Assembly (NCBI RefSeq): GCF_024494725.1
Contig: NZ_JANHDK010000001.1
Coordinates: forward strand, 372,001 to 436,000
Direction: 5' to 3'
DNA length: 64,000 bases
DNA from: Haloplanus ruber
GTDB taxonomy: Archaea > Halobacteriota > Halobacteria > Halobacteriales > Haloferacaceae
Shown here one piece after another: positions 23,856-33,006 of the stretch (position 1 is its first letter; each line of letters starts with the position of its first letter). Below the pieces are notes generated by a model. The model ran no database searches, was not told the DNA's origin, and saw only the letters and a program-made list of their open reading frames with translations. Made by a program: the position numbers and the translations under genes.

Positions 23856-25603
23856 TGGCGGCCTCACCGCTGACCGCCCTCCCGCCGGCCGTCCTCGTCC
23901 TCGCGGCGGCGCTCGTGACCGCCCTGGCGGGGCGCCGTCTCGGCCACCTCGTGGCCGGCCTCACGACCGGCCTGGTCACCGTCTGGGTGTGGGTCGCCCC
24001 TGCGGGCACACACCTCACCGGCACCCTGTTTGGCTTCGACGCCGTGTTCTTCCAGATCGACCCCTTCTCCCGGATCGTCGGTCTCGTGTTCGCGTTCATC
24101 GCCACCGCCGCCATCATCTACTCGTGGGCGACCGACGCGAGCGAGCGCCAGACCGCCTACGCGCTCACTTACGTCGGCTCCAGCCTCGGCGCCGTCTTCG
24201 CCGGCGACTGGCTGACGATGGTGGTCTGGTGGGAGCTGATGGCGGTGACGAGCACCATCCTCGTCTGGGACTACGGCGGGAAGGCCGTGCGGGCGGGCTT
24301 CCGGTACGCCGTCCTCCACGGCATCGGCGGGAGCCTCGTTCTCGGTGCCATCGCGTGGCACTACGCCGCCGTGGGATCGTTCCTCTTTTCGGCGGCCCCC
24401 GGCGGCATGGTGGGGACGATTCCACAGGTGCTCGCGGCCGTCGGTATCGGCGTCAACGTCGGCTTCATCGGCCTGCACGCGTGGCTCCCCGACACCTACC
24501 CACGCCCCCACATCGCCGCGAGCGTCTTCCTCTGTGTCTACACCACCAAAACCGGCGTCTACGCCATGTACCGCGCGTTCCCCGACGGACACCTCATGAT
24601 CGCCTACATGGGTGGGGCGATGGCCGTCTTCGGCGCCGGCGCGGCGCTCCTCCAGAACGACATGCGACGCCTGCTCTCCTATCACATCCAGTCGCAGGTG
24701 GGATATATGGTCGCGGGCATCGGCATCGGCAGCGCGCTGGCACAGGCGGGGGCGTTCGGCCACGTCTTCAACCACATCCTGTATAAGAGCCTCCTGTTCA
24801 TGACCGCCGGTGCCGTGCTCTATCAGACCGGCGAGGAGAATCTGAAGTACCTCGGCGGCCTCGCACGGAAGATGCCCGTCACCGCCGCGGCTTTCACGAT
24901 TGCGGCCCTCTCTATCGCCGGCTTCCCCGGGTTCAACGGGTTCGTCAGCAAGGGCATCGTCATCTCCGCGAGCCACTACACGTTCGTGAAGGGGCCGCTC
25001 GTCGTCGGCGAGTTCTACACGCTCGAACTGCTGCTTCTCCTCGGCGGTGTCGGGACCTTCCTCTCCTTTATCAAGTTCGGCTACTACGCCTTCCTCCACG
25101 GACCGTACGAGGGCGACCCCGTGACGTCGGCCCCGCGGCCACAGCAGGCCGCGATGGTTCTGGTCGCGGCGCTGTGTGTGTTCTACGGCGTCTTCGACGG
25201 TGCGCTGTTCGGGCTGCTGCCGTTCGACGTGACCGACGAGGCTGTCGTCCACCACGTCTACCACACCTACACCGTTCCTCACGTGGTCGAGGGACTCGCT
25301 CTCGCCGCGGCGGGTGTCGTGGGCTTTGCGGTGCTCAAAAAGCCGCTGTCGAAGATCGGCCGGGTGCCCGACGTGGACGCGGGGTACAACCCCCTCGTCT
25401 TCTACGGAACACGAGCGCTCGTCCACGGCGTGACCGAGACGTACGCGGCCGTCGACCGGGCCGCCGTCGGTCTCGCCGACCGAGCCGCCGCCGTCCGCGC
25501 CGATCCTTCCCTCCTCTCCCGGTTCCGCGCCGACATCGGCGGGAGTATCTTCATCCTCATGCTCGTCCTCGGCGGCGTGTTAGCGTGGTTGGGCATCGTA
25601 TAG
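23855..25603 (+). CDS. Antiporter-type subunit (NuoL/M-like), third of three
   Basis: 582 residues, polytopic. Seen: DWLTMVVWWELMAVTSTILVW with the conserved Glu, FIGLHAWLPDTYPRPHIAASVFLCVYTTKTGVYAM with Lys channel residue, and HVFNHILYKSLLFMTAGAVLYQTGEENL with His/Lys. The start is the ATG at 23855, overlapping the previous stop as TGATG; the open frame extends upstream but this start is standard. Last gene of the operon, followed by a strong hairpin at 25660. Three antiporter modules in one operon exceed the two (MrpA, MrpD) of bacterial Mrp. Confidence 0.9.
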   Translation: MAASPLTALPPAVLVLAAALVTALAGRRLGHLVAGLTTGLVTVWVWVAPAGTHLTGTLFGFDAVFFQIDPFSRIVGLVFAFIATAAIIYSWATDASERQTAYALTYVGSSLGAVFAGDWLTMVVWWELMAVTSTILVWDYGGKAVRAGFRYAVLHGIGGSLVLGAIAWHYAAVGSFLFSAAPGGMVGTIPQVLAAVGIGVNVGFIGLHAWLPDTYPRPHIAASVFLCVYTTKTGVYAMYRAFPDGHLMIAYMGGAMAVFGAGAALLQNDMRRLLSYHIQSQVGYMVAGIGIGSALAQAGAFGHVFNHILYKSLLFMTAGAVLYQTGEENLKYLGGLARKMPVTAAAFTIAALSIAGFPGFNGFVSKGIVISASHYTFVKGPLVVGEFYTLELLLLLGGVGTFLSFIKFGYYAFLHGPYEGDPVTSAPRPQQAAMVLVAALCVFYGVFDGALFGLLPFDVTDEAVVHHVYHTYTVPHVVEGLALAAAGVVGFAVLKKPLSKIGRVPDVDAGYNPLVFYGTRALVHGVTETYAAVDRAAVGLADRAAAVRADPSLLSRFRADIGGSIFILMLVLGGVLAWLGIV

Positions 25604-25659
25604 GTCGTCTATTCCCCGTCCGCCCGCGGAATGTTCAGGGATACTCACACCACGCAGCC

Positions 25660-25685
25660 CACCCCGAAACACCCCCTTCGGGGTG
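25660..25685. terminator. Hairpin downstream of the Mrp operon
   Basis: Perfect 9-bp stem CACCCCGAA/TTCGGGGTG (25660-25668 and 25677-25685) with an 8-base loop, 57 bases after the last Mrp gene. It could mark the transcript end; weak outer pairing also exists. Confidence 0.45.
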
Positions 25686-25736
25686 TCTGTGGCCCACTCG
25701 CCTCACCCGAACCGTACTGGTGACGGGATGCACAAG

Positions 25737-25745
25737 CTATTTTAC
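25737..25745 (+). promoter_or_regulatory. Putative TATA box for the PAPS-reductase-like gene
   Basis: CTATTTTAC centred about 31 nt before the ATG at 25772. A second AT-rich stretch at 25752-25760 is too close to the ATG to be its TATA box. Confidence 0.45.
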
Positions 25746-25771
25746 TCCCGCTAATTATATGTCATTACACG

Positions 25772-26740
25772 ATGAGCGAGTTCCCCGACTACCTCGACGT
25801 CGACTACACCGACGGCGAGGGCGAGACGCCGGACGACTATCCGACGCTCGAGGACAAGATCGAGAAGGCTATCGACGTGACCCGCCAGGGTCTCGAACAG
25901 TACGAGACGCCCGCCGTCATGTGGACCGGCGGTAAGGACTCGACGCTCACGCTCTATTTCATCAAGGAGGTCGCCGAGCAGTTCGACCTCGAAACGCCGC
26001 CCGCGGTGTTCATCGACCACTTCCAGCACTTCGACGCCATCCACGACTTCGTGGACCACTGGGCCGAAGAGTGGGACCTCGATGTCATCTACGCCCGTAA
26101 CGAGGATGCGGGGGCGTACGTCGACGAACACGGCTTGGAACCGGGCGACGACATCCCCGTCGCCGAACTCTCAGACCACAACCAACATCACGTCCGAAAC
26201 ATCCTCGAGTACGAGGAGGACACCTTCCCGTTCCTGCTTGACACCTACGTCGGCAACCACCTGCTGAAGACCGTCGCGCTGAACGACGCCCTGGAGGAGT
26301 ACGGCATCGACGGCGTCATCTCCGGTGTCCGTTGGGACGAGCAGGAAGCCCGGGCCGACGAGACGTTCTTCAGCCCGCGTCACGATCCGGACATCTACCC
26401 GCCCCACGACCGCATTCAGCCGATCCTTCAGTTCGCGGAACGAGACGTGTGGGACACCTTCTGGAACTACGTCGTCCCCGACACGGTCGAGGGCTTCCCG
26501 GCAGAGGGCTACGTGCCCCAGGGTGCCGACGACCTGCCCAACGGCCTGACGCAGGCCGACATCCCGGTCAGTCCCAAGTACTTCGCCGGGTTCCGCTCGC
26601 TCGGAAGCGAGGTCAGCACCGAGAAGTCCGACGAGGAACCCGCTTGGCTCCAGGACATCGAGAACACGACCGAACGTGCCGGCCGCGCCCAGGACAAGGA
26701 GGACCTCATGGAGCGCCTCCGCGACCTGGGCTACATGTAG
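25772..26740 (+). CDS. PAPS reductase/sulfotransferase-family PP-loop protein
   Basis: 322 residues of the adenine nucleotide alpha-hydrolase superfamily. Seen: PP-loop WTGGKDSTL at 51-59, then FIDHFQHFDAIHDFVDHWAEEWDLDVIYA, the CysH/CysD-like continuation, and SGVRWDEQEAR in the second half. The family includes PAPS/APS reductase (CysH) and ATP sulfurylase small subunit (CysD). I do not see the CysH cysteine pair or C-terminal ECGLH, so true reductase activity is doubtful; an AMP-forming ATP-dependent role is possible. Followed after 59 bases by another PP-loop gene, dph6. An own leaderless promoter is likely. Confidence 0.75.
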   Translation: MSEFPDYLDVDYTDGEGETPDDYPTLEDKIEKAIDVTRQGLEQYETPAVMWTGGKDSTLTLYFIKEVAEQFDLETPPAVFIDHFQHFDAIHDFVDHWAEEWDLDVIYARNEDAGAYVDEHGLEPGDDIPVAELSDHNQHHVRNILEYEEDTFPFLLDTYVGNHLLKTVALNDALEEYGIDGVISGVRWDEQEARADETFFSPRHDPDIYPPHDRIQPILQFAERDVWDTFWNYVVPDTVEGFPAEGYVPQGADDLPNGLTQADIPVSPKYFAGFRSLGSEVSTEKSDEEPAWLQDIENTTERAGRAQDKEDLMERLRDLGYM

Positions 26741-26799
26741 ACGCCGCTCCCGAAGGCGAACCACAGTTTCTAACCGCCCACTTCATGTAGCATTCGCCG

Positions 26800-27522
26800 A
26801 TGACCAACCAGTGGGCGAGCCTCTTTTCGGGCGGCAAAGACTCCTCGTGGGCGCTGTACCAGGCGCTCGAAGACGGATTGAACGTGACGCGACTGGTGAC
26901 CGTCCACCCCGGCGAGGACTCCTATATGTACCACACTCCGGCGACCGACCTCGCCGCGCTGGCCGCCGAGAGCATCGGGATCGACCTACTCGACGTCGAC
27001 CCGGGTGACCTCGGCGCCGCGGCCGCCACCGACGCGGGCGCGCAGGGTGACGCCGAACTCGAACCGCTAGAGGCGGCGCTCCGGGAGTTGGCCGAAACGG
27101 ACGGCCTGTCGGGGGTCACCGCCGGCGCCGTCGAGAGCGAGTTCCAGACCAGTCGCATCGAAGCCATGTGCGACCGACTGGGGATCGACCTGTTTGCCCC
27201 GCTCTGGCAGCGGGACCCGGTCGAACTCGGCGAGGCGATGCTCGACGCCGGCTTCGAGATACTGATCGTCCAGGTGGCGGCCGGCGGACTGGACGAGTCT
27301 TGGCTCGGCCGCCGACTCGACGCCGACGCCCTCGACGATTTGGTCGCCCTCGAGGACTCACACGGCGTTCACCCACTCGGGGAGGGTGGCGAGTTCGAGA
27401 CGCTCGTGATCGACGCCCCCCACATGCGACGACCCATCGAACTGGAGTGGGAGTCGGTGTGGGAGGGGACCCGCGGCCACCTGCGAATCACCGACGCCCG
27501 TCTCGGCCCCGTGGACGGGTGA
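26800..27522 (+). CDS. dph6: Diphthine-ammonia ligase (Dph6, DUF71 family)
   Basis: 240 residues. The ATP-binding PP-loop SGGKDSS is at 10-16, followed by the Dph6/DUF71 landmarks: GEDSYMYHTP, SGVTAGAVESEFQTSRIE and DRLGIDLFAPLWQRDP, and a late GEGGEFETLVIDAPHM, which is the family's hallmark GExGEfeTlv. It performs the last step of diphthamide formation on elongation factor 2. Length is as expected. Placed just after another PP-loop gene. Confidence 0.9.
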   Translation: MTNQWASLFSGGKDSSWALYQALEDGLNVTRLVTVHPGEDSYMYHTPATDLAALAAESIGIDLLDVDPGDLGAAAATDAGAQGDAELEPLEAALRELAETDGLSGVTAGAVESEFQTSRIEAMCDRLGIDLFAPLWQRDPVELGEAMLDAGFEILIVQVAAGGLDESWLGRRLDADALDDLVALEDSHGVHPLGEGGEFETLVIDAPHMRRPIELEWESVWEGTRGHLRITDARLGPVDG

Positions 27523-27787
27523 GATCCGCAGGCTCGGTGTGTCCGCCGACATCCGCACTCTCGGACACTGTCACCGGGGGGAGGCGTCGGCACTCGTCGT
27601 CCTCGTTGGTCCTGGCGACGCTCGTGGTCGGCGTCGCGCGGCCACGCCGACGGCAACGAAAGCGACGGCCGCACTAACCCCGGCGAGGATTGAGCTGTAC
27701 GGTTCGTCTACTGGTCGAACACGGCGGAAAGTGCGGTGTTGGTGACGATGTCAACCGTTCGGCGGTCGGTCCCGCCGTAGCGCGCCG
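27523..27787. other. Intergenic region, no gene supported
   Basis: 265 bases between the convergent dph6 and nucleotidyltransferase genes. On the minus strand a short stretch encodes a hydrophobic helix followed by three Arg, but the frame has a stop just upstream and no start codon, so it may be a decayed fragment. Nothing else recognisable. Confidence 0.4.
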
Positions 27788-28768
27788 TTAGTCAGCGTCC
27801 CCGTCCCCGTTCGTCATCGTCGAGTGCGCGCCGATGAGCGCGTCGGCCAGGTCGAGGTTCTCGATCCGCGTGTTCTCGTCGATGATCGACCCGCGGACGT
27901 CGGCGTCGCGGATGGTCGCGTCGGGGAAAACGACGGTGCGTTCGAGCGTCGAATCGGTTACCTTGGCCCCTTGCATCACGTGGACGTTGCCCCGGAGCTG
28001 GGAGCTTTCGACGGTCGCCGTTGGGTGGACGCTAACGTCGCCGTCGAGTTGCCAGGCGACAGCGTCGAGATAACTCTCTGGGGTCCCGATGTCGAACCAC
28101 GCACCGTCGAAGGTGAAGGCGTGGACCGCCTGTCGGGCCTGCATCCACTGGATGAACCACCCCGGTTCGTCGGGATTCTCCCCCGCGTTCAGATACTCCT
28201 CGAACAGCGGGAGCGAGTCGGCGGGGAAGGCATAACAGGCGATAGAGACGAGCGTGCTCTTGGGGTCGTCGGGCTTCTCTTGGAAGTCGACGACTCGGTC
28301 GCCGTCGAGGTCGACCAGCCCGTACGACCGGGCCCGCTCTTTCGATCCCACATCGTAGGCGGCGAGGGTGGGTGTCCCTCGGTCCTCGAAGAAGTCGACG
28401 AAGTCCGTGAGGTCGAAACTGATGAGATTGTCGCCAGCAATGACGATGAGGTCCTCCTCGACGTTCTCACGGTCGATGAGTTGGGCGATGGCGCCGACGA
28501 CGCCGAACTTCTCGTCTTCGGCCGTCGTCTCCTCGACGGAGAGGGTCGGCTTCTCGAACGCGCTGTCGGCCAGATACGACTCGAAGTCGTCGGCGAAACG
28601 CTCGTTGGTGCTGACGTACACCTCGGAGATGCGGTCGTCGGCCTCGAGGTCGGCAAAGACGGTGTCGATGACCGTCGACTCGCCGACGGGCAGGAACATC
28701 TTCGGCCGATGCTTGGTGATCGGCCAGAGCCGCGTTGCATACCCTCCCGCCAGAACGATAGCCTTCAT
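27788..28768 (-). CDS. Sugar-1-phosphate nucleotidyltransferase with C-terminal left-handed beta-helix
   Basis: 326 residues. Rossmann-like nucleotidyltransferase domain at 1-235 with GGYATRLWPITKHRPKMFLPV (family GGxGTRLxPxTxxxPKxxxPV), the metal-binding Asp in AGDNLISFD, and FDIGTPESYLDA late in the domain. Residues about 245-320 have hexapeptide-like repeats. It activates a sugar phosphate (probably glucose-1-phosphate) with UTP or dTTP for glycan or glycosylation pathways; substrate not determinable. The start MKAIVLAGG at 28768 is used; the frame extends nine codons upstream but the family start is clear. Confidence 0.88.
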   Translation of the reverse strand: MKAIVLAGGYATRLWPITKHRPKMFLPVGESTVIDTVFADLEADDRISEVYVSTNERFADDFESYLADSAFEKPTLSVEETTAEDEKFGVVGAIAQLIDRENVEEDLIVIAGDNLISFDLTDFVDFFEDRGTPTLAAYDVGSKERARSYGLVDLDGDRVVDFQEKPDDPKSTLVSIACYAFPADSLPLFEEYLNAGENPDEPGWFIQWMQARQAVHAFTFDGAWFDIGTPESYLDAVAWQLDGDVSVHPTATVESSQLRGNVHVMQGAKVTDSTLERTVVFPDATIRDADVRGSIIDENTRIENLDLADALIGAHSTMTNGDGDAD

Positions 28769-28863
28769 ACGAATCTCGACCGACCGCAGTACCAAGATTG
28801 TTTTGTATCACGGGGCCACGGCGGTGCGGAAAGGGCTTTGTCTGCCACCCGCAAACGGGGTGT

Positions 28864-29142
28864 ATGGAGTCGACGACCCGTGAACGGATCGCGGCCGACC
28901 TTCGGGACGGCGCCGCGACGGCGAGTGATCTCTCGGCCAGTCACGGCACCGCCAGATCGGCCGTCTACGACCACCTGCGACACGTCGCCCGGTCGCTACC
29001 CGACGACGAACAGTTACTCGTTTCGCCGCCGACCTGTCGGGACTGTGGCTTCGACGCCTTCGACGACCGGATCAACCACCCCTCGAACTGCCCCGAGTGT
29101 CGGAGCGAGAACGTCGCGGAACCCGCTTTCCGGATCGACTAG
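28864..29142 (+). CDS. Small HTH plus zinc-ribbon transcriptional regulator (COG3357-like)
   Basis: 92 residues. N-terminal winged-helix-type segment (TTRERIAADLRDGAATASDLSAS...SAVYDHLRHVARSL, residues 3-46) joined to a C-terminal zinc ribbon with CxxC pairs (CRDCGF near 59-62 and CPEC near 78-81). This is the fold pair of a family of small archaeal predicted regulators. Divergent from the nucleotidyltransferase with about 95 bases between, so it may regulate itself or its neighbour, but no target is shown. Convergent overlap of 4 bases with the OppF-like gene's end. The open frame extends upstream of the chosen ATG. Confidence 0.78.
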   Translation: MESTTRERIAADLRDGAATASDLSASHGTARSAVYDHLRHVARSLPDDEQLLVSPPTCRDCGFDAFDDRINHPSNCPECRSENVAEPAFRID

Positions 29143-30686
29143 CCGAGGTGACAGGCGCTCTCGCGGAGCGGACCGAACGCGTCGTACAGTTCGTCGGCGG
29201 CGTCGCCGGCCCGACCGGCGAGAAGCGCGTCGACCGCCGCCCCAACCGCCCGCTCGGCGGCCGAATCCGAAAGGGGTTCGGGGAGTCGAAACGCCGCACG
29301 CACCGCGAGGCGGTCGACCTCACCCTCTCGGTCGGCCCCCTCGCCGCACCGCTCGCGCACCCGCCCGGTGACCGTCTCGGCCGATTCGTCGACGAGTGTC
29401 GCCACCCACACGCGGAACCCCTTGATCGCCCGCCACTCCGCTGCCGCGAGATCCGTGTCGGTCGGGACGAGTTCGGGGCGCTCACGCCGACAGACCGTCG
29501 GGAACGCCTCGCCGAGTCGGTCGGCCGCCGCCTCGACGTCGCCGTCGACGATCCGGTCGAGCGCGGCCGCCACCGCCGCCTCGGCGTCCGGGTCGGGCAG
29601 TTCCGCGGGGACGTCGAACTCCTCGCGGATCGCCGCCCGCACCGCCGCCGGATCGACCGCCGTGGTATCGTCGTCGTCGTCCGCGGCGGCGTACTCCCGG
29701 ACCGCCGCGACGTCGATGCCCGCTGACTCGGCACGGAGTCGGAGATTCAACACCGCCCGCCAGGTCGCGTCGTCGAGGTCGTAGGACTCGTCGGGGATGA
29801 CCTCCGGACAGCGGGTGTGGAACCGACAGCCTGGTGGCGGGTCCGACGGACTCGGCACGTCGCCGCTGAGGCTCGCCCCCTGCCCTCGCTGTCGGGGATC
29901 GGCAACCGGCGTCGACGCCAGCAACGCCCGGGTGTAGGGGTGTTTGGGGTCTTCGAACAGTTCCTCCGTCGACGCCGTCTCGACGATTTCGCCGAGATAC
30001 ATCACGGCCACCCGATCACAGACCTCGCGGACAACGCCCATGTCGTGACTGATGACGAGGATAGCGAGGCCGAACGCCGACTGGAGGCGGTCGATCAGGT
30101 CGAGGATATCCGCCTGCACGCTCACGTCGAGCGCGCTCACGGGTTCGTCAGCGACGATCAGATCTGGGTTGATAACCAGCGCACGCGCCAGGCCGATCCG
30201 CTGTTTTTGCCCGCCAGAGAACTCGTGAGGGTAGCGATCCATGTCGGCGGCGTCGAGTCCCACCCGTTCGAGCAGGTCGCCGACGATGCGACGCCGCTTC
30301 GCCCGGTCGCGCATCCCGTGGACGCGGAGGGGTTCGGCCACCGACTCCCCGATACTCATCCGCGGATCGAAACTCGACGTGGGGTCCTGAAACACCATCT
30401 GGGCGCGCCGACGGAACCGCTTGAGTTCCGCGTCGCCGAAGGCGGTCACGTCCGCGCCGTCGAAGACGATGCGGCCGTCGGTCGGCTCCTCCAGTCGGAG
30501 CGCCGCCGTCGCCGCCGTCGACTTCCCACAGCCGGACTCGCCGACCAGACCGAGTGTCTCGCCGCGGTCGACGGTGAAGCTCACGCCGTCGACGGCGCGG
30601 ACCCGCCCCACCTCGTTCCGGAGCACGCCCTCCGTGATCGGGTAGTGTTTTGTTAACCCCTCGATGTCGAGCAGTGGGCGGGTCAC
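29139..30686 (-). CDS. Oligopeptide/dipeptide ABC transporter ATPase (OppF/DppF type) with duplicated C-terminal extension
   Basis: 515 residues; normal OppF is about 320. Residues 1-300 are canonical: Walker A GESGCGKS at 49-56, signature FSGGQ at 156-160, Walker B LIVADEP at 176-182, and the oligopeptide-type C-terminal GCRFHTRCP at 286-294. Beyond it come two related helical repeats at about 308-399 and 417-512, each opening with a (T/E)WRA motif and closing on a Cys (399, 512). The terminal ACHLG resembles the normal family end, so the repeats look inserted inside the usual C-terminal cap. GTG start overlapping the OppD stop. Last gene of the A-B-C-D-F operon. Confidence 0.9.
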   Translation of the reverse strand: MTRPLLDIEGLTKHYPITEGVLRNEVGRVRAVDGVSFTVDRGETLGLVGESGCGKSTAATAALRLEEPTDGRIVFDGADVTAFGDAELKRFRRRAQMVFQDPTSSFDPRMSIGESVAEPLRVHGMRDRAKRRRIVGDLLERVGLDAADMDRYPHEFSGGQKQRIGLARALVINPDLIVADEPVSALDVSVQADILDLIDRLQSAFGLAILVISHDMGVVREVCDRVAVMYLGEIVETASTEELFEDPKHPYTRALLASTPVADPRQRGQGASLSGDVPSPSDPPPGCRFHTRCPEVIPDESYDLDDATWRAVLNLRLRAESAGIDVAAVREYAAADDDDDTTAVDPAAVRAAIREEFDVPAELPDPDAEAAVAAALDRIVDGDVEAAADRLGEAFPTVCRRERPELVPTDTDLAAAEWRAIKGFRVWVATLVDESAETVTGRVRERCGEGADREGEVDRLAVRAAFRLPEPLSDSAAERAVGAAVDALLAGRAGDAADELYDAFGPLRESACHLG

Positions 30687-31837
30687 GCGCGGTCCTCCCG
30701 GTCGGCGTCGGACCCGTCGTCCCCGAGAGACTCGGCGCGGAGCGTCCGGTCGGCCGGTGGCGTGCCGACCGCGCCCGAACCGCGGCCGTCACCACCGTCG
30801 TCGTCGACGGCGTCTCCGGACCCGGCGTCGTCGCCCCCGCCTCGAACCACCGACGGGTCGCCCCCGGGTTCGTAGTGGACACAGGAGACGACGTGGTCGT
30901 CGTCGCCGTCGACCGCATAGTCGGGGGGTTGCTCGCCCTCCCGGCAGGCGTCGACCGCGTGCTCGCATCTTGGGTGGAACCGACAGCCGGCGGGTGGATC
31001 GGTTGACGACGGGAGCCGTCCACCGATGGAGGCGGCGCCGTCGCCGCGACCGGGCAAGCAGTCCAAGAGCGCCCGGGTGTACGGGTGCGATGGCTGCTCG
31101 AACACGTCGAAGACGCCACCTCGCTCCATCACCTTGCCGGCGTACATCACCACCACGCGGTCGGCCACCTCGGCGACGACACCGAGGTCGTGGGTGATCA
31201 ACAGCACGCTCATGTCGAACTCGGTCTGGAGGTCATCGAGCAGCGAGAGGATCTGGTTCTGGATCGTCACGTCGAGGGCGGTCGTCGGCTCGTCGGCGAT
31301 CAGGAGGTCGGGGTTCGTCGCCAGCGCCATGGCGATGGAGACCCGCTGTTTCATGCCGCCGGAGAACTCGTGGGGGTAGTCGTCGAACCGCCGGGTCGCC
31401 TCCGGGATTCCGACCCGGTCGAGGAGGTCGACCGCCCGGTCGCGGGCGGCTCCCTTCGAGACGTCTTCGTGGAGGCGGATCGCCTCGACAATCTGCCAGC
31501 CGACGGTGTAGACCGGGTTGAGTGCGCCCTGCGGGTTCTGGAACACGTGAGCGATACGGTCGCCCCGGAGCGCCCGCAGCGCCTCGTCGGAGAGCGCCGT
31601 CAGGTCCTGCCCGTCGAAGACGATTTCGCCGGCCGCAATCTCGCCGGGCGGCGTCCGGATCAGGCGCGTAATCGACTCGCCGGTGACCGTCTTCCCGCTG
31701 CCCGACTCGCCGACGATGCAGACGGTCTCGCCGCGGCCGATATCGAAGCTCACGCCGTCGACGGCGCGGACGAGGCCGTCGTCGGTGTGGAAGACGGTTC
31801 GCAGGTCGCGGATCGAGAGCAGTGGTTCGGCGGACAT
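30683..31837 (-). CDS. Oligopeptide/dipeptide ABC transporter ATPase (OppD/DppD type)
   Basis: 384 residues. Walker A GESGSGKT at 43-50, signature [16 protein letters not shown], Walker [13 protein letters not shown], and the C-terminal [15 protein letters not shown] peptide-transporter cap. A long acidic low-complexity tail of about 65 residues follows the cap. Start taken as MSAEPLLS at 31837, two bases from the OppC stop; the frame extends 52 codons upstream into OppC. With OppF it forms the ATP-hydrolysing pair that powers peptide import. Confidence 0.92.
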   Translation of the reverse strand: MSAEPLLSIRDLRTVFHTDDGLVRAVDGVSFDIGRGETVCIVGESGSGKTVTGESITRLIRTPPGEIAAGEIVFDGQDLTALSDEALRALRGDRIAHVFQNPQGALNPVYTVGWQIVEAIRLHEDVSKGAARDRAVDLLDRVGIPEATRRFDDYPHEFSGGMKQRVSIAMALATNPDLLIADEPTTALDVTIQNQILSLLDDLQTEFDMSVLLITHDLGVVAEVADRVVVMYAGKVMERGGVFDVFEQPSHPYTRALLDCLPGRGDGAASIGGRLPSSTDPPAGCRFHPRCEHAVDACREGEQPPDYAVDGDDDHVVSCVHYEPGGDPSVVRGGGDDAGSGDAVDDDGGDGRGSGAVGTPPADRTLRAESLGDDGSDADREDRA

Positions 31838-31839
31838 GG

Positions 31840-33006
31840 CTATGTCTCCTGTCGCGGGTCGAGTGCGTCGCGCAGCGCGTCGCCCATGAAATTGAACGCG
31901 AGGATGGTCGTAAAGAGGAAGACGCCGGGGAACGTCGACACCCACCACGCCGTCGAGAGGTCGCCCCGCCCGGTGGCGATCACCTGTCCCCACGAGGGGA
32001 CGGTCGGGTCGCCAAGCGAGAGAAAGGAGAGCGATGCCTCGAAGAGAATGAATCCGGGGATCAGCAGCGTCGCCGCGGTGATGACGCTGTTCGAGACGTT
32101 AGGGATCAGATGTCGGCGGATGACATAGAGCGTTCCGGCGCCGGCGCTCCGGGCGGCCGTGATGTACTCCTCCTCGGCGCGCTGGAGCGCCTCCGAGCGA
32201 ACCAGGCGTGCGATGGAACCCCACCCCGTCAGCCCGAAGATGACGATGAACATGAACAGGCTCCCCCCGAAGAGGTAGGTGAGCAGGAGATAGAGGAAGA
32301 AGGCGGGAAAGACAAGTTGCACGTCGACATAGCGCATCAGCAGTTCGTCGACTAGCCCGCCACCGTAGGCGGCGACGGTGCCGACAGCCGTCCCGATGGT
32401 CACCACCAGGAGCGTCGAGATCAGCCCGACTTTCATGCTGACCTGCATCCCGTAGACGACGAGGACGAGGATGTCCTTGCCGTCGCCGGTCGTGCCCAGC
32501 GGGTGGGCCATCGTTCCCTGGCAGCGGCCCTCAACGACGGCGCCGAGACAGTCGACCGGCACCGCGGCGTCGACGCTCGTGAACACCGGCGGCTGGTAGG
32601 CCCGTTCGACCGCCAGCACCGGCTTGTCCAGAAACAGCGGCCCGACCACGCCGATCAGGAAGACGACGAGCAAGTACACTAGGCTCAGGATAGCCATGCG
32701 GTTCTTGCGGAACTCTCGCCAGTAGTATGCGGTCAGCCGGCGGTTGTTGTAGAGCGGGACGGCGACATAGAGCAGGAGCGCAAGCAGCGTCGAGACGAAC
32801 AGCCAGTCGAGTTGTGTGACGTTCCACTCCACCGGGACTGTGATCGTGGGGCGGTCGGCGGGCAAAATTGCGTAGTCGTAGACGAAGGCGGCGAGCAGTC
32901 CGACGACAGTCGCGAGCGCCCAGCGGTCCCGCCGCGAGAGCGTCGAGAATCGTCCCCCGGTCTCCTCCCAGTCGACGGACTCGAAGGTGTCTGACTCCCC
33001 CGCCAT
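31840..33006 (-). CDS. Peptide ABC transporter permease (OppC/DppC type)
   Basis: 388 residues. The BPD-transp domain occupies the C-terminal half, with the EAA loop around EALQRAEEEYITAARSAGAG and the ending GDALRDALDPR, typical of OppC. The N-terminus is longer than usual: two hydrophobic helices (about 28-48 and 66-86) precede the standard first helix after FRKNRMAILSLVYLLV. Start overlaps the OppB stop by one base. Inner-membrane channel partner of OppB. Confidence 0.9.
   Translation of the reverse strand: MAGESDTFESVDWEETGGRFSTLSRRDRWALATVVGLLAAFVYDYAILPADRPTITVPVEWNVTQLDWLFVSTLLALLLYVAVPLYNNRRLTAYYWREFRKNRMAILSLVYLLVVFLIGVVGPLFLDKPVLAVERAYQPPVFTSVDAAVPVDCLGAVVEGRCQGTMAHPLGTTGDGKDILVLVVYGMQVSMKVGLISTLLVVTIGTAVGTVAAYGGGLVDELLMRYVDVQLVFPAFFLYLLLTYLFGGSLFMFIVIFGLTGWGSIARLVRSEALQRAEEEYITAARSAGAGTLYVIRRHLIPNVSNSVITAATLLIPGFILFEASLSFLSLGDPTVPSWGQVIATGRGDLSTAWWVSTFPGVFLFTTILAFNFMGDALRDALDPRQET

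Noticed and set aside
25752-25761. Second AT-rich TATA candidate upstream of the PAPS-reductase-like gene
   Set aside because: It is only about 15 nt from the ATG, too close for TBP at a leaderless gene; the box at 25737-25745 has the right distance.
27523-27787. Possible small membrane protein on the minus strand
   Set aside because: A short hydrophobic stretch followed by Arg is readable, but an in-frame stop lies just upstream and there is no start codon; treated as possible decayed remnant.
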